Assembly: GCA_009926625.1 (NCBI GenBank)
Contig: RFON01000002.1
Location: 79,686-143,685 of the forward strand
DNA from: Planctomycetota bacterium
GTDB lineage: Bacteria; Planctomycetota; Phycisphaerae; Phycisphaerales; SM1A02
Direction of reading: 5' to 3'
DNA length: 64,000 nt
The position numbers were made by a program, and so were the translations under genes. Below the pieces are notes generated by a model. That model saw nothing but the letters and a program-made list of their open reading frames with translations, was not told the DNA's origin and searched no databases. This document shows positions 1 through 9,046 of this stretch, one piece after another (positions within the stretch are counted from its first letter, which is position 1; each line of letters opens with the position of its first letter).

Positions 1-243
1 CGCTACGCGCGCGGCGACAACATCGGCGATGGGCACATCAAACTCGAGGTGGGGGAGGCGCTGAACGCGCTGCTCGAGCCGATGCGTGAGCGACGAAGGC
101 AGTTCGAGGGGAACGATGATCTCATCATCGACATCCTGCGCGATGGGTCGCGGCGTGCGAACCGCGTCACCGAGGAGACGCTCGAACTCGTGAAGCAGGC
201 GGCGCGACTGCACTTCTTCCCGCGTCGACTCGAGATCGATTGA
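1..243 (+). CDS. trpS: Tryptophanyl-tRNA synthetase, C-terminal fragment (partial)
   Basis: The frame is open from base 1 and stops at 241-243, so only the last 80 residues are present. The fragment has the usual class Ic TrpS tail: a Gly/Asp-rich turn (GDNIGDGHIKLEV), then the LLEPMRERR helix, an IIDILRDGS segment, RANRV and TEETLELVKQA. In the family this helical tail follows the KMSKS loop and helps form the dimer and bind the anticodon. The catalytic HIGH and KMSKS motifs lie outside the window, so the call rests on the tail alone. Its last 77 bases are antisense to the end of the convergent xerD gene. Confidence 0.72.
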   Translation, partial: RYARGDNIGDGHIKLEVGEALNALLEPMRERRRQFEGNDDLIIDILRDGSRRANRVTEETLELVKQAARLHFFPRRLEID

Positions 244-1165
244 CGCGCGCCTCGCGGGGGTGGCAGTTGAGCAGCGTTTCCCGCAGGTGATCGCGCGTGA
301 CATGCGTGTACACCTGCGTCGTCGTGACATTCGCGTGGCCAAGCATTTCCTGCACTGCACGCAGGTCTGCGCCGCCCGTCACGAGGTGCGTGGCGAAGGA
401 GTGTCGCAAGGTGTGCGGGTGGACATCCTTGAGCCCGGCAAGCGCCGCGTGCTTCTTCACGAGTTGCCAGATCGCCACGCGTTCGAGCGGTCGTCCGGAA
501 TAGGACAGCAGCAGGCGATAGTCATCCTTGCCCGCGTCCGCAGCGGCAAGTGAGGGGCGGCATTCCTTGAGATAGCGCTCGGTCCACTCGATGGCAGGCA
601 CACCGATCGGCACGATGCGCTGCTTGCGCCCCTTGCCGGTCACGGCGAGGGATCCGATGGTGGGATGGAAGTCGTTCACCTTGACCGTGCAGATCTCGCT
701 TGCACGAAGCCCGCCGCCGTACAGCAGTTCGAGGATCACCTTGTCACGCAGCCAGAGCGCACCTTGCTCAGGTTGAGGCGATTCCATCAGCGCCTTCATC
801 TGCCGCGGCGTCAGCGTTCCCGGCAGCCGCTTCCAGGCGGTGGGTCGTTCGAGCAGGCGAGCAGGATCGCGCGGCGTCACGCCCGTCGCATGGAGCCAGC
901 GGTAAAAGACCCGCATCGTCGCAAGGTGCCGCGTGACGGTGGTGGGTTCGTAGGACTTCTCGCGTGACATCCAACGGATGTGGTCCGCGAGATCGGACAT
1001 GCTTGCGAGCGCTGGGTCGGCCGTGCCGCGCGCATCGAGCCACTGCGCGAGAAGCGTGAGGTCTCGGCCATATGCCTCGAGCGTGAGCGGTGCGAGCCCG
1101 CACTCCACTCGGCAGAATGCGAGGAAGTCGCGCGTCCGTCGGTCAGCGCTGTGGAGGCTTGCCAT
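167..1165 (-). CDS. xerD: Site-specific tyrosine recombinase XerD/XerC type
   Basis: 332 residues. Tyrosine recombinases of this class resolve chromosome dimers at dif with FtsK. The N-terminal SAM-like core-binding domain covers about residues 8-95. The catalytic domain shows the first Arg in LLYGGGLRASEI, a Lys-rich TGKGRKQRIVPI hairpin, the HTLRHSFATHL box (His-x-x-Arg), LGHAN and the nucleophile in TTQVYTHV. The ending HLRETLLNCHPREA resembles XerD more than XerC. A basic tail of about 25 residues follows the usual end and overlaps trpS in antisense. The start at 1165 overlaps the end of the small upstream gene by 23 bases, so the two are probably co-transcribed. Confidence 0.88.
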   Translation of the reverse strand: MASLHSADRRTRDFLAFCRVECGLAPLTLEAYGRDLTLLAQWLDARGTADPALASMSDLADHIRWMSREKSYEPTTVTRHLATMRVFYRWLHATGVTPRDPARLLERPTAWKRLPGTLTPRQMKALMESPQPEQGALWLRDKVILELLYGGGLRASEICTVKVNDFHPTIGSLAVTGKGRKQRIVPIGVPAIEWTERYLKECRPSLAAADAGKDDYRLLLSYSGRPLERVAIWQLVKKHAALAGLKDVHPHTLRHSFATHLVTGGADLRAVQEMLGHANVTTTQVYTHVTRDHLRETLLNCHPREARVNRSRVDAGRSAVAPPASRVRASPR

Positions 1166-1409
1166 GGATGGTGGCTTGCATTGCTGCAGGCATTCTGCGG
1201 TCTTGCAAGATCGTCGGCTGCCCTGGCTTCGTGGTTGCCGCGAAACGCCGCTCCATGTTCAGTCGGTGAAACATGGCGCAGCCGTGGAATCCGCTGCAGC
1301 AGAACGCAAACATCTGCTCAACCTCCCCGAGTGCGAAGCGCGATGTGCAACGCGGATCGTTGCGGTCGATGTGCGGGCAGTGCCTCGGATCGGCGGCTGG
1401 TTCTCGCAT
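1143..1409 (-). CDS. Small Cys/His-rich protein, unknown function
   Basis: 88 residues read from the ATG at 1407-1409. The first half has a compact pattern, CPHID then PRCTSRF, followed by a helix GEVEQMFAFCCSGF and HGCAMFHRL. This gives five Cys and several His at spacings that could bind a metal or form disulfides. I recall similar short CPHID-type proteins in planctomycetes but cannot verify this here. The C-terminal half is basic and featureless and overlaps the start of xerD by 23 bases, which supports an operon. There is no clear Shine-Dalgarno. The competing reading is a chance frame in GC-rich DNA; the clustered conserved-looking Cys/His pattern argues against that. Confidence 0.5.
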   Translation of the reverse strand: MREPAADPRHCPHIDRNDPRCTSRFALGEVEQMFAFCCSGFHGCAMFHRLNMERRFAATTKPGQPTILQDRRMPAAMQATIHGKPPQR

Positions 1410-1498
1410 GTTCGGGGGGTCGGCTTGACCACACTGTACTTCTGCTCATCGGTCATCCGACCGCGAATCCGCCTCTTTTGCCGCATAGCATCCATGGC

Positions 1499-2599
1499 GT
1501 GACTCCCAAGCGTCCAACCATCGCCATTTCGCTTGGTGACCCCTCGGGCATCGGCGCGGAGGTCACGGTCAAGGCGCTGCAGGATCCCGAAGTTCGCGCG
1601 CTCGCACGCTGGTTCATCCACGGATCGAACCATGCGATGCATGTCGCGGCGGAAACGAGCGGCATTCCCATCGATTGGGTGCGCGTTGCCGTCGGCGGCG
1701 ACCGTGCGCAGTATGAGATCGACTCGGACTATGTCGTGTTGGACCATGGACAGGTGCTCGGACTCTTCAACGGGCGCGAGCCATCGAAGCCCGGCGGCAT
1801 CGCCAGCAAGGCGTATGTGGAGGCGGCGATCAGTGATGCCATGCGCAGCATCGGCGACCCGCGGCGTGTGGACGCCATCGTCACTGCGCCCATCAGCAAG
1901 GAGTCCTGGTCGCTCGCCGGCTATCGATGGCCAGGCCACACGGAACTCGTCGCGTTTCGCGCGCGCGCTCGGCGCCACTGCATGGCCTTCGCTTCACCGC
2001 GGCTTCGCGTGGCGCTTGCGACAACGCATGTGCCGCTGATGAACCTGCGCGACCTGCTCACCATCGGTCGCGTGTTCGACCCGATCGATCTGGGCAACCG
2101 GCTCTGCAAGGACCTTGGGATCGCATCGCCGCGCATCGCCGTGTGCGGACTCAACCCACATGCGGGCGAACATGGACTCTTCGGCGACGAGGAGGAGCGC
2201 ATCATCCAGCCCGCCATCGACATGGCGATGAATGCTGGCATTCATGTGTCTGGTCCGTGGTCACCCGATTCGGTGTTCCGTGATGCGCTGCTCGATCGAC
2301 ATGACCTCGTCGTTGCGCTCTACCACGATCAGGGACTCATCCCGCTGAAGCTCGTGGCATTCGATTCGGCGGTGAATGTGACGCTGGGAATTCCGATCAT
2401 TCGAACGAGTCCCGATCATGGGACCGCGTTCGAGATCGCTGGAGAAGGCAAGGCGAACCCAGGTGCGATGAAGGAAGCGCTTCGCCTGGCGGCGCGCCTG
2501 GCGACGAGTGCGCGCATGTCCGTGGGCACTGCCTTTGGCAGCACGGCGGAGGGACCAGCGCGAGGCGAGTGGAACCAAACGGGTCCATGGACTCCCTGA
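1499..2599 (+). CDS. pdxA: 4-hydroxythreonine-4-phosphate dehydrogenase
   Basis: 366 residues from GTG 1499. PdxA oxidises 4-phosphohydroxy-L-threonine with NAD in the DXP-dependent pyridoxal-phosphate pathway. Diagnostic segments are SLGDPSGIGAEV at the N-terminus, VTAPISKES, and the three metal-ligand His motifs WPGHTEL, NPHAGEHG and YHDQGLIP, followed by RTSPDHGTAFEIAG and ANPGAMKEAL. The frame is open far upstream, but homology begins at PTIAISLGDPSG, so the GTG three residues before it is the best start; no Shine-Dalgarno is visible. The protein is about 30 residues longer than usual because of a low-complexity tail. It is a single gene divergent from the xerD unit. Confidence 0.92.
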   Translation: MTPKRPTIAISLGDPSGIGAEVTVKALQDPEVRALARWFIHGSNHAMHVAAETSGIPIDWVRVAVGGDRAQYEIDSDYVVLDHGQVLGLFNGREPSKPGGIASKAYVEAAISDAMRSIGDPRRVDAIVTAPISKESWSLAGYRWPGHTELVAFRARARRHCMAFASPRLRVALATTHVPLMNLRDLLTIGRVFDPIDLGNRLCKDLGIASPRIAVCGLNPHAGEHGLFGDEEERIIQPAIDMAMNAGIHVSGPWSPDSVFRDALLDRHDLVVALYHDQGLIPLKLVAFDSAVNVTLGIPIIRTSPDHGTAFEIAGEGKANPGAMKEALRLAARLATSARMSVGTAFGSTAEGPARGEWNQTGPWTP

Positions 2600-2671
2600 C
2601 CCTCGATGGCATCAGCGAGTGCTTGATTGAACGGTTCAGGGTCCCACGCTGGGTCCCACTCTGGGTGCATC

Positions 2672-3838
2672 TCAGGGCGCGATCAAGATGGTGCTGTTCG
2701 GTTCGGTGAGCAACTCGTAGATCATTTCAACATCGCGGTCGCCCATGCGGACGCATCCCATCGATGCCTGCCTGCCGATGGAGTCGGGTTCCACGGTGCC
2801 GTGAATGCCGATCCCCTTGAAGCCCTGATTGTGCGCCTCAACGCCGAGCAGGCCGATCCAGCGTTCACCGATCGGATTCTTCGGATCGTCCGCAGCGAAC
2901 TGCTCGCCCGTGCGCGGGTTCTTCCACTCGGGGTTGATCAACTTGCTCTTTGGTCGAACCATGAACACGCCCGTCGGTGTGGAGTCGAATTCACCGAGTC
3001 CGACGGGGAATGCCGCGACCATCACTCGCGTCGGTCCCTCGCCTGCGTACACACGCATGAGGTAGGAAGACTTGGACACTTCTGCATGGAACGCCGTCAC
3101 GGGAATCTTGATGGTCTGTCCAACGCGGAGCGACTTCTCGCTCTTGAGTCCGTTGATTCGCTGGATGACCCGCCAGTCCGCCTGGACGCCGCTGCGCCGC
3201 GCGATCTTCGCGAGCGTGTCACCCGACTGCACTGTGTATGCCTTTGTCACGATGTCGCCTGGAGCGACCGTCGGCGAGAAGAAGAGCCGTTCGTTCACTT
3301 CACGGATCGCTTGCAGCGCAGCGCGTTCATCCGCCGCGTTCAGTTGGCGGCTGTCGATGAGTTGGGTCAGCGCGAGGCGCGCTCCCACGGGATCGGATGT
3401 CAACAGTGCGCGAGCTGTCGCGAGATTCGCGGCGCCCGCGGCTGGTGCGGGCATTGTCGCGGGCGGCTGCACGCCTGATGGCGCTGGTTGCGCGGGTGCG
3501 GGCTTCGATGGAACCACGGTGGTTGCGGTTGCTGCGGGGAGCGGCGGAGTCGCCGAGGCGGCAGGCTGTGCGAGAGCCACTTGCTTCTGCGGGGTCTGCT
3601 GTGGCGTCAGTTCCGGCATCTGCTCGGGCGACGCTTGCGCGACAGCAGCGGGTGGCGGAACAGGATTGGCGGCAACCTTGTCCGCCGATGGCGTCGCATC
3701 GGCCCTGCTGAAGTAATAGGTTCCAGCCACGACCGTCAGCGAACCGACGAGAGCGAGCGTGATTGGAATCAACTTGCTTCGCGCTGCGGCGAAGGGCTGC
3801 ACATGGGGTGTTCGAGGGACTTGGCTTCCGAGTGTCAT
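2672..3838 (-). CDS. LysM-containing L,D-transpeptidase (YkuD family)
   Basis: 388 residues. Residues about 20-45 form a membrane anchor or uncleaved signal (SKLIPITLALVGSL), followed by a Pro/Ala/Gln linker of about 110 residues suited to crossing the cell wall. A LysM peptidoglycan-binding domain follows (YTVQSGDTLAKIARRSG, about 198-246). The C-terminal YkuD catalytic domain has GIHGT and SMGCVRM with the catalytic Cys and His. Such enzymes make 3-3 peptidoglycan cross-links or attach proteins to the wall in the periplasm, which fits a planctomycete with peptidoglycan. The ATG at 3838 is preceded by GGAAGGAACC, a good Shine-Dalgarno. It lies downstream of the formyl-THF ligase on the same strand with a 46-base gap. 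Confidence 0.9.
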   Translation of the reverse strand: MTLGSQVPRTPHVQPFAAARSKLIPITLALVGSLTVVAGTYYFSRADATPSADKVAANPVPPPAAVAQASPEQMPELTPQQTPQKQVALAQPAASATPPLPAATATTVVPSKPAPAQPAPSGVQPPATMPAPAAGAANLATARALLTSDPVGARLALTQLIDSRQLNAADERAALQAIREVNERLFFSPTVAPGDIVTKAYTVQSGDTLAKIARRSGVQADWRVIQRINGLKSEKSLRVGQTIKIPVTAFHAEVSKSSYLMRVYAGEGPTRVMVAAFPVGLGEFDSTPTGVFMVRPKSKLINPEWKNPRTGEQFAADDPKNPIGERWIGLLGVEAHNQGFKGIGIHGTVEPDSIGRQASMGCVRMGDRDVEMIYELLTEPNSTILIAP

Positions 3839-3884
3839 GGGTGAGGTTCCTTCCGTGGAGATGTGGACAATGTCAGTATCGGCG

Positions 3885-4547
3885 TCATGCGCCGCTGGAC
3901 TGCTGTGGGTTTGATGGATTGGGGAGCGCGAGCACTGGGCTCGACGCGCTGCCCTCGATCGCACGGCGGTCGGTGACGACTGCGTGGACGGGGACATCGT
4001 TGGCTTCAGTCGGGATTTCCTCGACAAGCTGAAAGTCGAAGCAGATGCCGATGGCGGTGGAATGCCGCTGTGCCTTGGCGAGGAAACGGTCGTAGAAGCC
4101 GCCGCCGCGACCGAGCCGCGCACAGCGCAGGTCGAACGCCACACCTGGGGTGATGATGAGGTCGATCGAGTCTTGGGGCATCTCCCGTCCGCTTCGCGGT
4201 GCGGGGACCCCGAGCGCGTCCGTTGCCATCGTCTCATCATCGATGGACTTGATCTCGACCGCATGCATGGACCGGCCGCCATCGGGGACGCGAGGAACGC
4301 ACACGATCTTCCCGAGGCGGAACGCTTCGAGCGCAATCGACATCACATCGACCTCGCTGCGCAGCGGCATGTACAGCATCACGCACACGGCGGACTGGAA
4401 CGCGGGTGACTTCAGGATGCGAGCGCACGCTGCAGCGGAACGCGCTGCCCGTTCGGCGTGGGGCAATGAGCCCAACTGCTCCCGCATGCTCGCACGAACG
4501 GCGTTCTTCCGAAGTGTGATGGATTCTGGTGTGTCCGGCGCATCCAT
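3885..4547 (-). CDS. 5-formyltetrahydrofolate cyclo-ligase
   Basis: 220 residues. The enzyme converts 5-formyl-THF to 5,10-methenyl-THF with ATP in cytosolic one-carbon metabolism. It carries the family signature LGRGGGFYDRFLA near residue 160 with DLIITPGVAFD just before it, and VCVMLYMPLRSEVD near the N-terminus. The ATG at 4547 gives a protein of normal length; the frame stays open upstream without homology. A GGAG lies about 12 bases upstream. It is divergent from glmS, 144 bases apart, and probably co-transcribed with the L,D-transpeptidase gene. Confidence 0.9.
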   Translation of the reverse strand: MDAPDTPESITLRKNAVRASMREQLGSLPHAERAARSAAACARILKSPAFQSAVCVMLYMPLRSEVDVMSIALEAFRLGKIVCVPRVPDGGRSMHAVEIKSIDDETMATDALGVPAPRSGREMPQDSIDLIITPGVAFDLRCARLGRGGGFYDRFLAKAQRHSTAIGICFDFQLVEEIPTEANDVPVHAVVTDRRAIEGSASSPVLALPNPSNPQQSSGA

Positions 4548-4691
4548 GCGTCGGTGTCTCCAAGCGATCGGGCCACCTGTCCTTCGCACCATGCGTTGGA
4601 CTCGTGCGTAGGGTACTCTCTTTGATCCGCGGTTGCACTCCAAACTGCGGCGATTGAGCAGTAGAAAGCAAGCCCCTGAGAGGAATCGCAC

Positions 4692-6536
4692 ATGTGTGGA
4701 ATCGTCGCATACATCGGACGCAAGCAAGCACTCCCGATCCTGTTCGAGGGACTCAAGCGGCTCGAGTACCGCGGCTACGACTCGGCGGGGGTTGGTGTGC
4801 TGAACGGCGAGGTCCATGAGGTCCATGTGTGCCGTTCGGTTGGGCGCGTCCGCGTGCTCGAAGACAAGGTCGAGGCTGCGGGCGGGCTGACGGGCACCAT
4901 CGGCATCGCGCACACCCGGTGGGCGACCCACGGTGGAGTCACGGAGGCGAACGCGCATCCCCACCGCGATGATTCATCGGTTGGCCATCGTATTGCGATC
5001 ATCCACAACGGGATCATCGAAAACTATTCGTCGCTGAAGAAGTATCTGGAGGAGAAGGGGCACTCGTTCACCAGCGAAACCGACACCGAAGTACTCGCGC
5101 ACCTCATCGGCGAGCTCTACCACGGCGATCTGGAGAAGGCAGTGCAGGCAGCGCTCCGCGAGGTGACGGGTGCCTACGCCATCGCGGTCATCTGTGCGGA
5201 GGAGCCCGACACGCTGGTGGTTGCGCGAAAGGGTTCGCCGCTGCTCGTCGGTGTCGGCAATGGCGAGTTCATCGTGGCCAGCGATTCAAGCGCGATCGTC
5301 GCTCACACGACGCAGGCGTTCACGCTGCCGGACTTCACCGTCGCCAAGCTGACGCGAGACAACTTCCGCACCGCCACCATCGACGATGTGCCGATCACCG
5401 CGGAAGTTCGGGAACTCGAGTTCGAACTCGCCGAGATCGAACTGGGGCCCTATGAGCACTACATGCTCAAGGAGATCTTTGAGCAGCCGCGGTCGCTGCG
5501 CATGACGCTGCAGGGTCGCGCCGACAGCCGCACGGGATCGATCGTCCTTGGAGGCATCGGCGAACATGCGCGCACACTTGCCAATGCCAAGCGCATCGTG
5601 ATGGTTGGGCAGGGGACTGCGCTGCACGCGAGCATGGTCGGCAAGTACCTGATGGAGGATCTCGCGAAGATTGCTGCGGAGCATGACTTTGCGAGCGAGT
5701 TCCGCTATCGAAACCCGATCGTCGATTTCGGCACGGCGGTGATCGCGGTCAGCCAGTCGGGCGAGACCGCAGACACCCTTGCGGCATTGCAGGAAGCGAA
5801 GCAGCGCGGCGCGCTTGCGCTCGGCGTGGTGAATGTGGTCGGTTCAACGATCGCGCGCGAAACCGATGCTGGGGTGTACCTGCGCGTGGGACCTGAGATC
5901 GGTGTGGCGAGCACGAAGGCGTTCACCGGACAGATCATGGCGCTTGCCATGCTGGCGCTCTTCATCGGGCGGCGGCGTTACCTGAGCCAGGATTTCGTCA
6001 GCAGTTTCATTTCGGAGATGAACGCGATCCCCGACCGAATCACGCGAGTGCTGGAGCGCAGCGACTCCATCCGTACCGCCACGGCGAAGTATGTGGACCG
6101 CGAAAACTGGCTCTTCCTAGGGCGAGGTGCCAACTACCCCGTTGCGCTCGAGGGTGCACTCAAGCTGAAGGAGATTTCGTACATCCACGCCGAGGGCATG
6201 CCCGCAGCCGAGATGAAGCACGGGCCCATCGCGCTCATCGACAAGGGAATGCCAGTCGTGTTCATCGCGACGCGCAACTCGCAGTACGAGAAGGTGCTTG
6301 CCAACATCTCCGAGGTCCGCAGTCGAGGCGGGCATGTCATCGCTGTGGCCACCGAAGGCGATGAGGAGATCCGCAGCATGGCGGAGGAAGTTTTCTATGT
6401 ACCCCAAACGATCGAAGCGTTGCAGCCGCTTGTCAACGTGATTCCGCTGCAATTGCTCGCCTACCATGCGGCTGTGCTGCGAGGCAAGGATGTTGACAAG
6501 CCCCGCAACCTGGCCAAGAGCGTCACGGTGGAGTGA
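4692..6536 (+). CDS. glmS: Glutamine-fructose-6-phosphate aminotransferase (isomerizing)
   Basis: 614 residues, close to the 609 of E. coli GlmS. It makes glucosamine-6-phosphate from fructose-6-phosphate and glutamine, the first step to UDP-GlcNAc for peptidoglycan and lipid A. The mature N-terminal Cys2 (MCGIVAYIG) is the Ntn glutaminase nucleophile, with RLEYRGYDSAG and THGGVTEANAHPH following. Two SIS sugar-isomerase domains occupy about 290-430 (GTALHASMVGKY, SQSGETADTLAAL) and 460-600 (ISYIHAEGMPAAEMKHGPIA). It ends in the classical LAKSVTVE. GAGAGGAATC is the ribosome-binding site. The 144-base leader is too short to hold a glmS ribozyme. Confidence 0.97.
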   Translation: MCGIVAYIGRKQALPILFEGLKRLEYRGYDSAGVGVLNGEVHEVHVCRSVGRVRVLEDKVEAAGGLTGTIGIAHTRWATHGGVTEANAHPHRDDSSVGHRIAIIHNGIIENYSSLKKYLEEKGHSFTSETDTEVLAHLIGELYHGDLEKAVQAALREVTGAYAIAVICAEEPDTLVVARKGSPLLVGVGNGEFIVASDSSAIVAHTTQAFTLPDFTVAKLTRDNFRTATIDDVPITAEVRELEFELAEIELGPYEHYMLKEIFEQPRSLRMTLQGRADSRTGSIVLGGIGEHARTLANAKRIVMVGQGTALHASMVGKYLMEDLAKIAAEHDFASEFRYRNPIVDFGTAVIAVSQSGETADTLAALQEAKQRGALALGVVNVVGSTIARETDAGVYLRVGPEIGVASTKAFTGQIMALAMLALFIGRRRYLSQDFVSSFISEMNAIPDRITRVLERSDSIRTATAKYVDRENWLFLGRGANYPVALEGALKLKEISYIHAEGMPAAEMKHGPIALIDKGMPVVFIATRNSQYEKVLANISEVRSRGGHVIAVATEGDEEIRSMAEEVFYVPQTIEALQPLVNVIPLQLLAYHAAVLRGKDVDKPRNLAKSVTVE

Positions 6537-6549
6537 CGAGTAAATCCAA

Positions 6550-6596
6550 GCGCCGTGAAACGCGTGATTCCCAAACCAATCGATTCCCCACGGCGC
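6550..6596. repeat. Inverted repeat between glmS and the peroxidase gene
   Basis: GCGCCGTG at 6550-6557 is exactly complementary to CACGGCGC at 6589-6596, separated by 31 bases. The loop is long and no T-run follows, so this is at best a weak attenuator or processing site for the downstream genes. Confidence 0.3.
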
Positions 6597-6611
6597 ACCA
6601 AGGACCGCAAC

Positions 6612-7250
6612 ATGATCCAGAACATCCGTCACGCCATCGTCGGTGCCGTCCTGCTTGCCACGGGCGCGGCATGCGCGCAGCAAGCGCCCCAGACACCAGA
6701 ACTCACCGAAAGGTGGAAGGACAAGAGCATGTACTCCATTCAGACGAAGGCGCTCGATGGCACCGACATGGACCTCGCGCAGTTCAAGGGAAAGGTCGTG
6801 GTGGTCGTGAATGTGGCCAGCCGCTGTGGCTACACACCCCAGTATGCGGGGCTCCAGAAGCTGTATGACGACATGAAGGGCAAGGATGTCGTCGTGCTCG
6901 GCGTGCCGAGCAATGATTTCGGCGGACAGGAGCCCGGGAGCGCGCAAGAGATCGCCTCGTTCTGCAGCAAGAACTATGGCGTCACATTCCCGATCACCGA
7001 GAAGAGCCAGACGGCCGCGGGCAAGGGACAGTCGGCGCTGTACGAATTCCTCGGCACGCGGACGGGCAAGTTGCCTGGATGGAACTTCTGCAAGTATGTG
7101 GTCGGGCGTGATGGTCAGCCCGTGCAGTTCTTCTCCAGTTCAACCAAGCCCGACAGCGCCGAACTCCGAGCCTGCATCGAGAAGGCGCTTGAGTCGAAGG
7201 CACCTGCGGAGAAGTCCGGCGCGGTGCAAGCGCCCGCCACCAAGTCATGA
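6612..7250 (+). CDS. Secreted glutathione peroxidase-family protein
   Basis: 212 residues. An N-terminal signal peptide (IRHAIVGAVLLATGAACA) is followed by a glutathione-peroxidase thioredoxin fold: NVASRCGYTPQYAGLQ with the peroxidatic Cys, PSNDFGGQEPGS with the Gln, and WNFCKYVVGRDG with the Trp/Asn of the tetrad. It probably reduces hydroperoxides with thioredoxin in the periplasm. ATG 6612 is preferred over ATG 6555 because it has AAGGA upstream and gives a normal signal peptide. The C-terminus carries a short Lys/Ala/Pro tail. The gene overlaps the next one by 4 bases (ATGA), implying translational coupling. Confidence 0.9.
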   Translation: MIQNIRHAIVGAVLLATGAACAQQAPQTPELTERWKDKSMYSIQTKALDGTDMDLAQFKGKVVVVVNVASRCGYTPQYAGLQKLYDDMKGKDVVVLGVPSNDFGGQEPGSAQEIASFCSKNYGVTFPITEKSQTAAGKGQSALYEFLGTRTGKLPGWNFCKYVVGRDGQPVQFFSSSTKPDSAELRACIEKALESKAPAEKSGAVQAPATKS

Positions 7251-9046
7251 GGGCAACCGTGCACAGTGGAAGGAAGGCGTTGACGCTGGCAGCGGCCGCC
7301 ATCCTGATCGCGTGTTCGTTCGTCGGCGCCGCGAGAGCCGATGCGCTCGACGATGTCCTCGCGTTGATCCCGCCTGACGCCGCGAGCTTCGTCGTGGTGC
7401 CGAGCCTTGCGTCGGTGAACGCCGACGCCGAGTCGTGCATCGCAGCGATGGACCGCAAGGAGTCGGTGCTGGTCGGCCGACCGATCGACCAGCTGCGCAG
7501 CGCCCTCGGGATCGCCGAAGGTCTCGACGAGCGCGGGTCGTTCGCGTTGTGGTCGTCGGGCAAGCAAGGAGACGACGGTCGGGCGTTCCTGCTGCTGTTG
7601 CCTGCGGAGAATCCAGCCGATTTCATCGCTGCCAACCTCGCTCCAGCTGCGGATGGCAGTACAACAATGCGTGGTGAGCGGGTGTTCGCGCGGGCGTTGA
7701 AGGGACATGTGCTCGTCTCGCGGACGAAGGCGGATGTCGACGGCTACGACGCCAAGGGGGGCATCGCAACTTCCTGGAGTGCGCGCGTTGGGGCGCGGGC
7801 GATTGAGTTGGCACGCCGCGGCGATGCGGTGGCGTGGGCTGGCGCGGAGGCGCTCGGTGAGTCGCGGCGGGCGGCTGAACAGCAGGCGAAGGATGCCGCA
7901 GGCGTGGAAGTCTTTGCGCAGTCGGTCGCCGCGCCCGCGAAGATCCAGGCGCTGCTTGCGGGTGTGGAGAGCGGCGTGCTTGTGCTCGACATCGATGCGC
8001 TGGGGCTCTCGATCCGCAGTGTTGCGGTCTACGCGCCGGAGTCTGAACTGCAACGATTGTCGAAAGGTGCCGCACCCGTGGCTGGCGGCGGTGGAACGCT
8101 CGCTGGACTGCCGCGAAGTCCGTTCTATCTGGCGGCCGCGATCGACGCGCAGGCGCTCGGGGGCTCGGGGAAACTGGATGAACTCGCGGCAGCCGTCGGC
8201 GCGGATGGCGTGCTGCCGGATTGGCTGGCCGACGCGAAGGAAGGGGTCCGCGGAGTGCGCTTTGCGTGCTATCCCTCGAAGCTTGGCTTGGTCGCGGGAG
8301 GTTTCTTCAACGACTGCGCCTTGGTCATCGAGACCGACCAGCCCGCGGCGATTCGCGATCTGTTCCGCACGAAACTTCTTGCGCAGACGGGCAAGTTGGA
8401 TGGCGTGCGCCGCGAACCCATGTGGGAGGATGGGCGCACGCTCAAGAATGGAATCGTGGCGGACGCATTCGAGTTGAAGGAAACGCCCCTCGGTGCGAGC
8501 GAGGCGGAGGGCGCGGACCTCGGCGCGGTCGCCTTGCGGCAGATGTCGAGACAGGCGCTGTTTGGATCGCGTGGCATGCACGGACTCGTCAAGGTCCTGC
8601 CAGCGGCAGTCGTGGTGACATTCAGTCAGCGCCCCGATGTGCTCGAACGAGCGGTTAAGGCAGCGCAAGGAGGTGAGTCACTTGACGGAGAGGCAACGCT
8701 CGTTGCCATGCGTCCGTGGCTCGTGCCCGGCGCGCAGATCGAGGCGTTCGTATCGGTCGGCCAGATTCTCAAGGTCGCGCGCCAACTCGCGGATTCGTTT
8801 GGCGGCGGCGACATGCCCTGGCCAACGATTCCTGCGCGAAGTCCACCCATCGCCGTTGCGTTGCGCGCGGACGAACGCTCGTCAGAGGCGGCGATCATGA
8901 TCCCGACGCCGACGCTCGCTGCCGCGTACGACCAAGCGCTCGCCGCGCGGTTGCGCGGTGCGGAGGGTGGGGACGGCGATGCCGACGGCAAGGCGAAGGA
9001 TGGAACGGCATCGAAGGGGAAGTCGGGTGACAAGGACGACTCCTGA
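7247..9046 (+). CDS. Secreted protein of unknown function
   Basis: 599 residues. It begins with a signal peptide (KALTLAAAAILIACSFVGAARA). The rest is a soluble-looking alpha/beta protein with regularly spaced segments such as LALIPPDAASFVVVPSL, RGSFALW and LAAAIDAQALGG. This resembles exported planctomycete proteins that measure a per-object value, though I recognise no named family. The tail is low complexity and charged (GDGDADGKAKDG onwards). It is coupled to the peroxidase gene (ATGA overlap) and its end overlaps folP by 20 bases, so the three form one operon. Function cannot be assigned. Confidence 0.8.
   Translation: MRATVHSGRKALTLAAAAILIACSFVGAARADALDDVLALIPPDAASFVVVPSLASVNADAESCIAAMDRKESVLVGRPIDQLRSALGIAEGLDERGSFALWSSGKQGDDGRAFLLLLPAENPADFIAANLAPAADGSTTMRGERVFARALKGHVLVSRTKADVDGYDAKGGIATSWSARVGARAIELARRGDAVAWAGAEALGESRRAAEQQAKDAAGVEVFAQSVAAPAKIQALLAGVESGVLVLDIDALGLSIRSVAVYAPESELQRLSKGAAPVAGGGGTLAGLPRSPFYLAAAIDAQALGGSGKLDELAAAVGADGVLPDWLADAKEGVRGVRFACYPSKLGLVAGGFFNDCALVIETDQPAAIRDLFRTKLLAQTGKLDGVRREPMWEDGRTLKNGIVADAFELKETPLGASEAEGADLGAVALRQMSRQALFGSRGMHGLVKVLPAAVVVTFSQRPDVLERAVKAAQGGESLDGEATLVAMRPWLVPGAQIEAFVSVGQILKVARQLADSFGGGDMPWPTIPARSPPIAVALRADERSSEAAIMIPTPTLAAAYDQALAARLRGAEGGDGDADGKAKDGTASKGKSGDKDDS

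Noticed and set aside
4548..4691. glmS ribozyme or riboswitch
   Set aside because: The leader is only 144 bases, shared with a divergent gene, and no ribozyme core was recognised.
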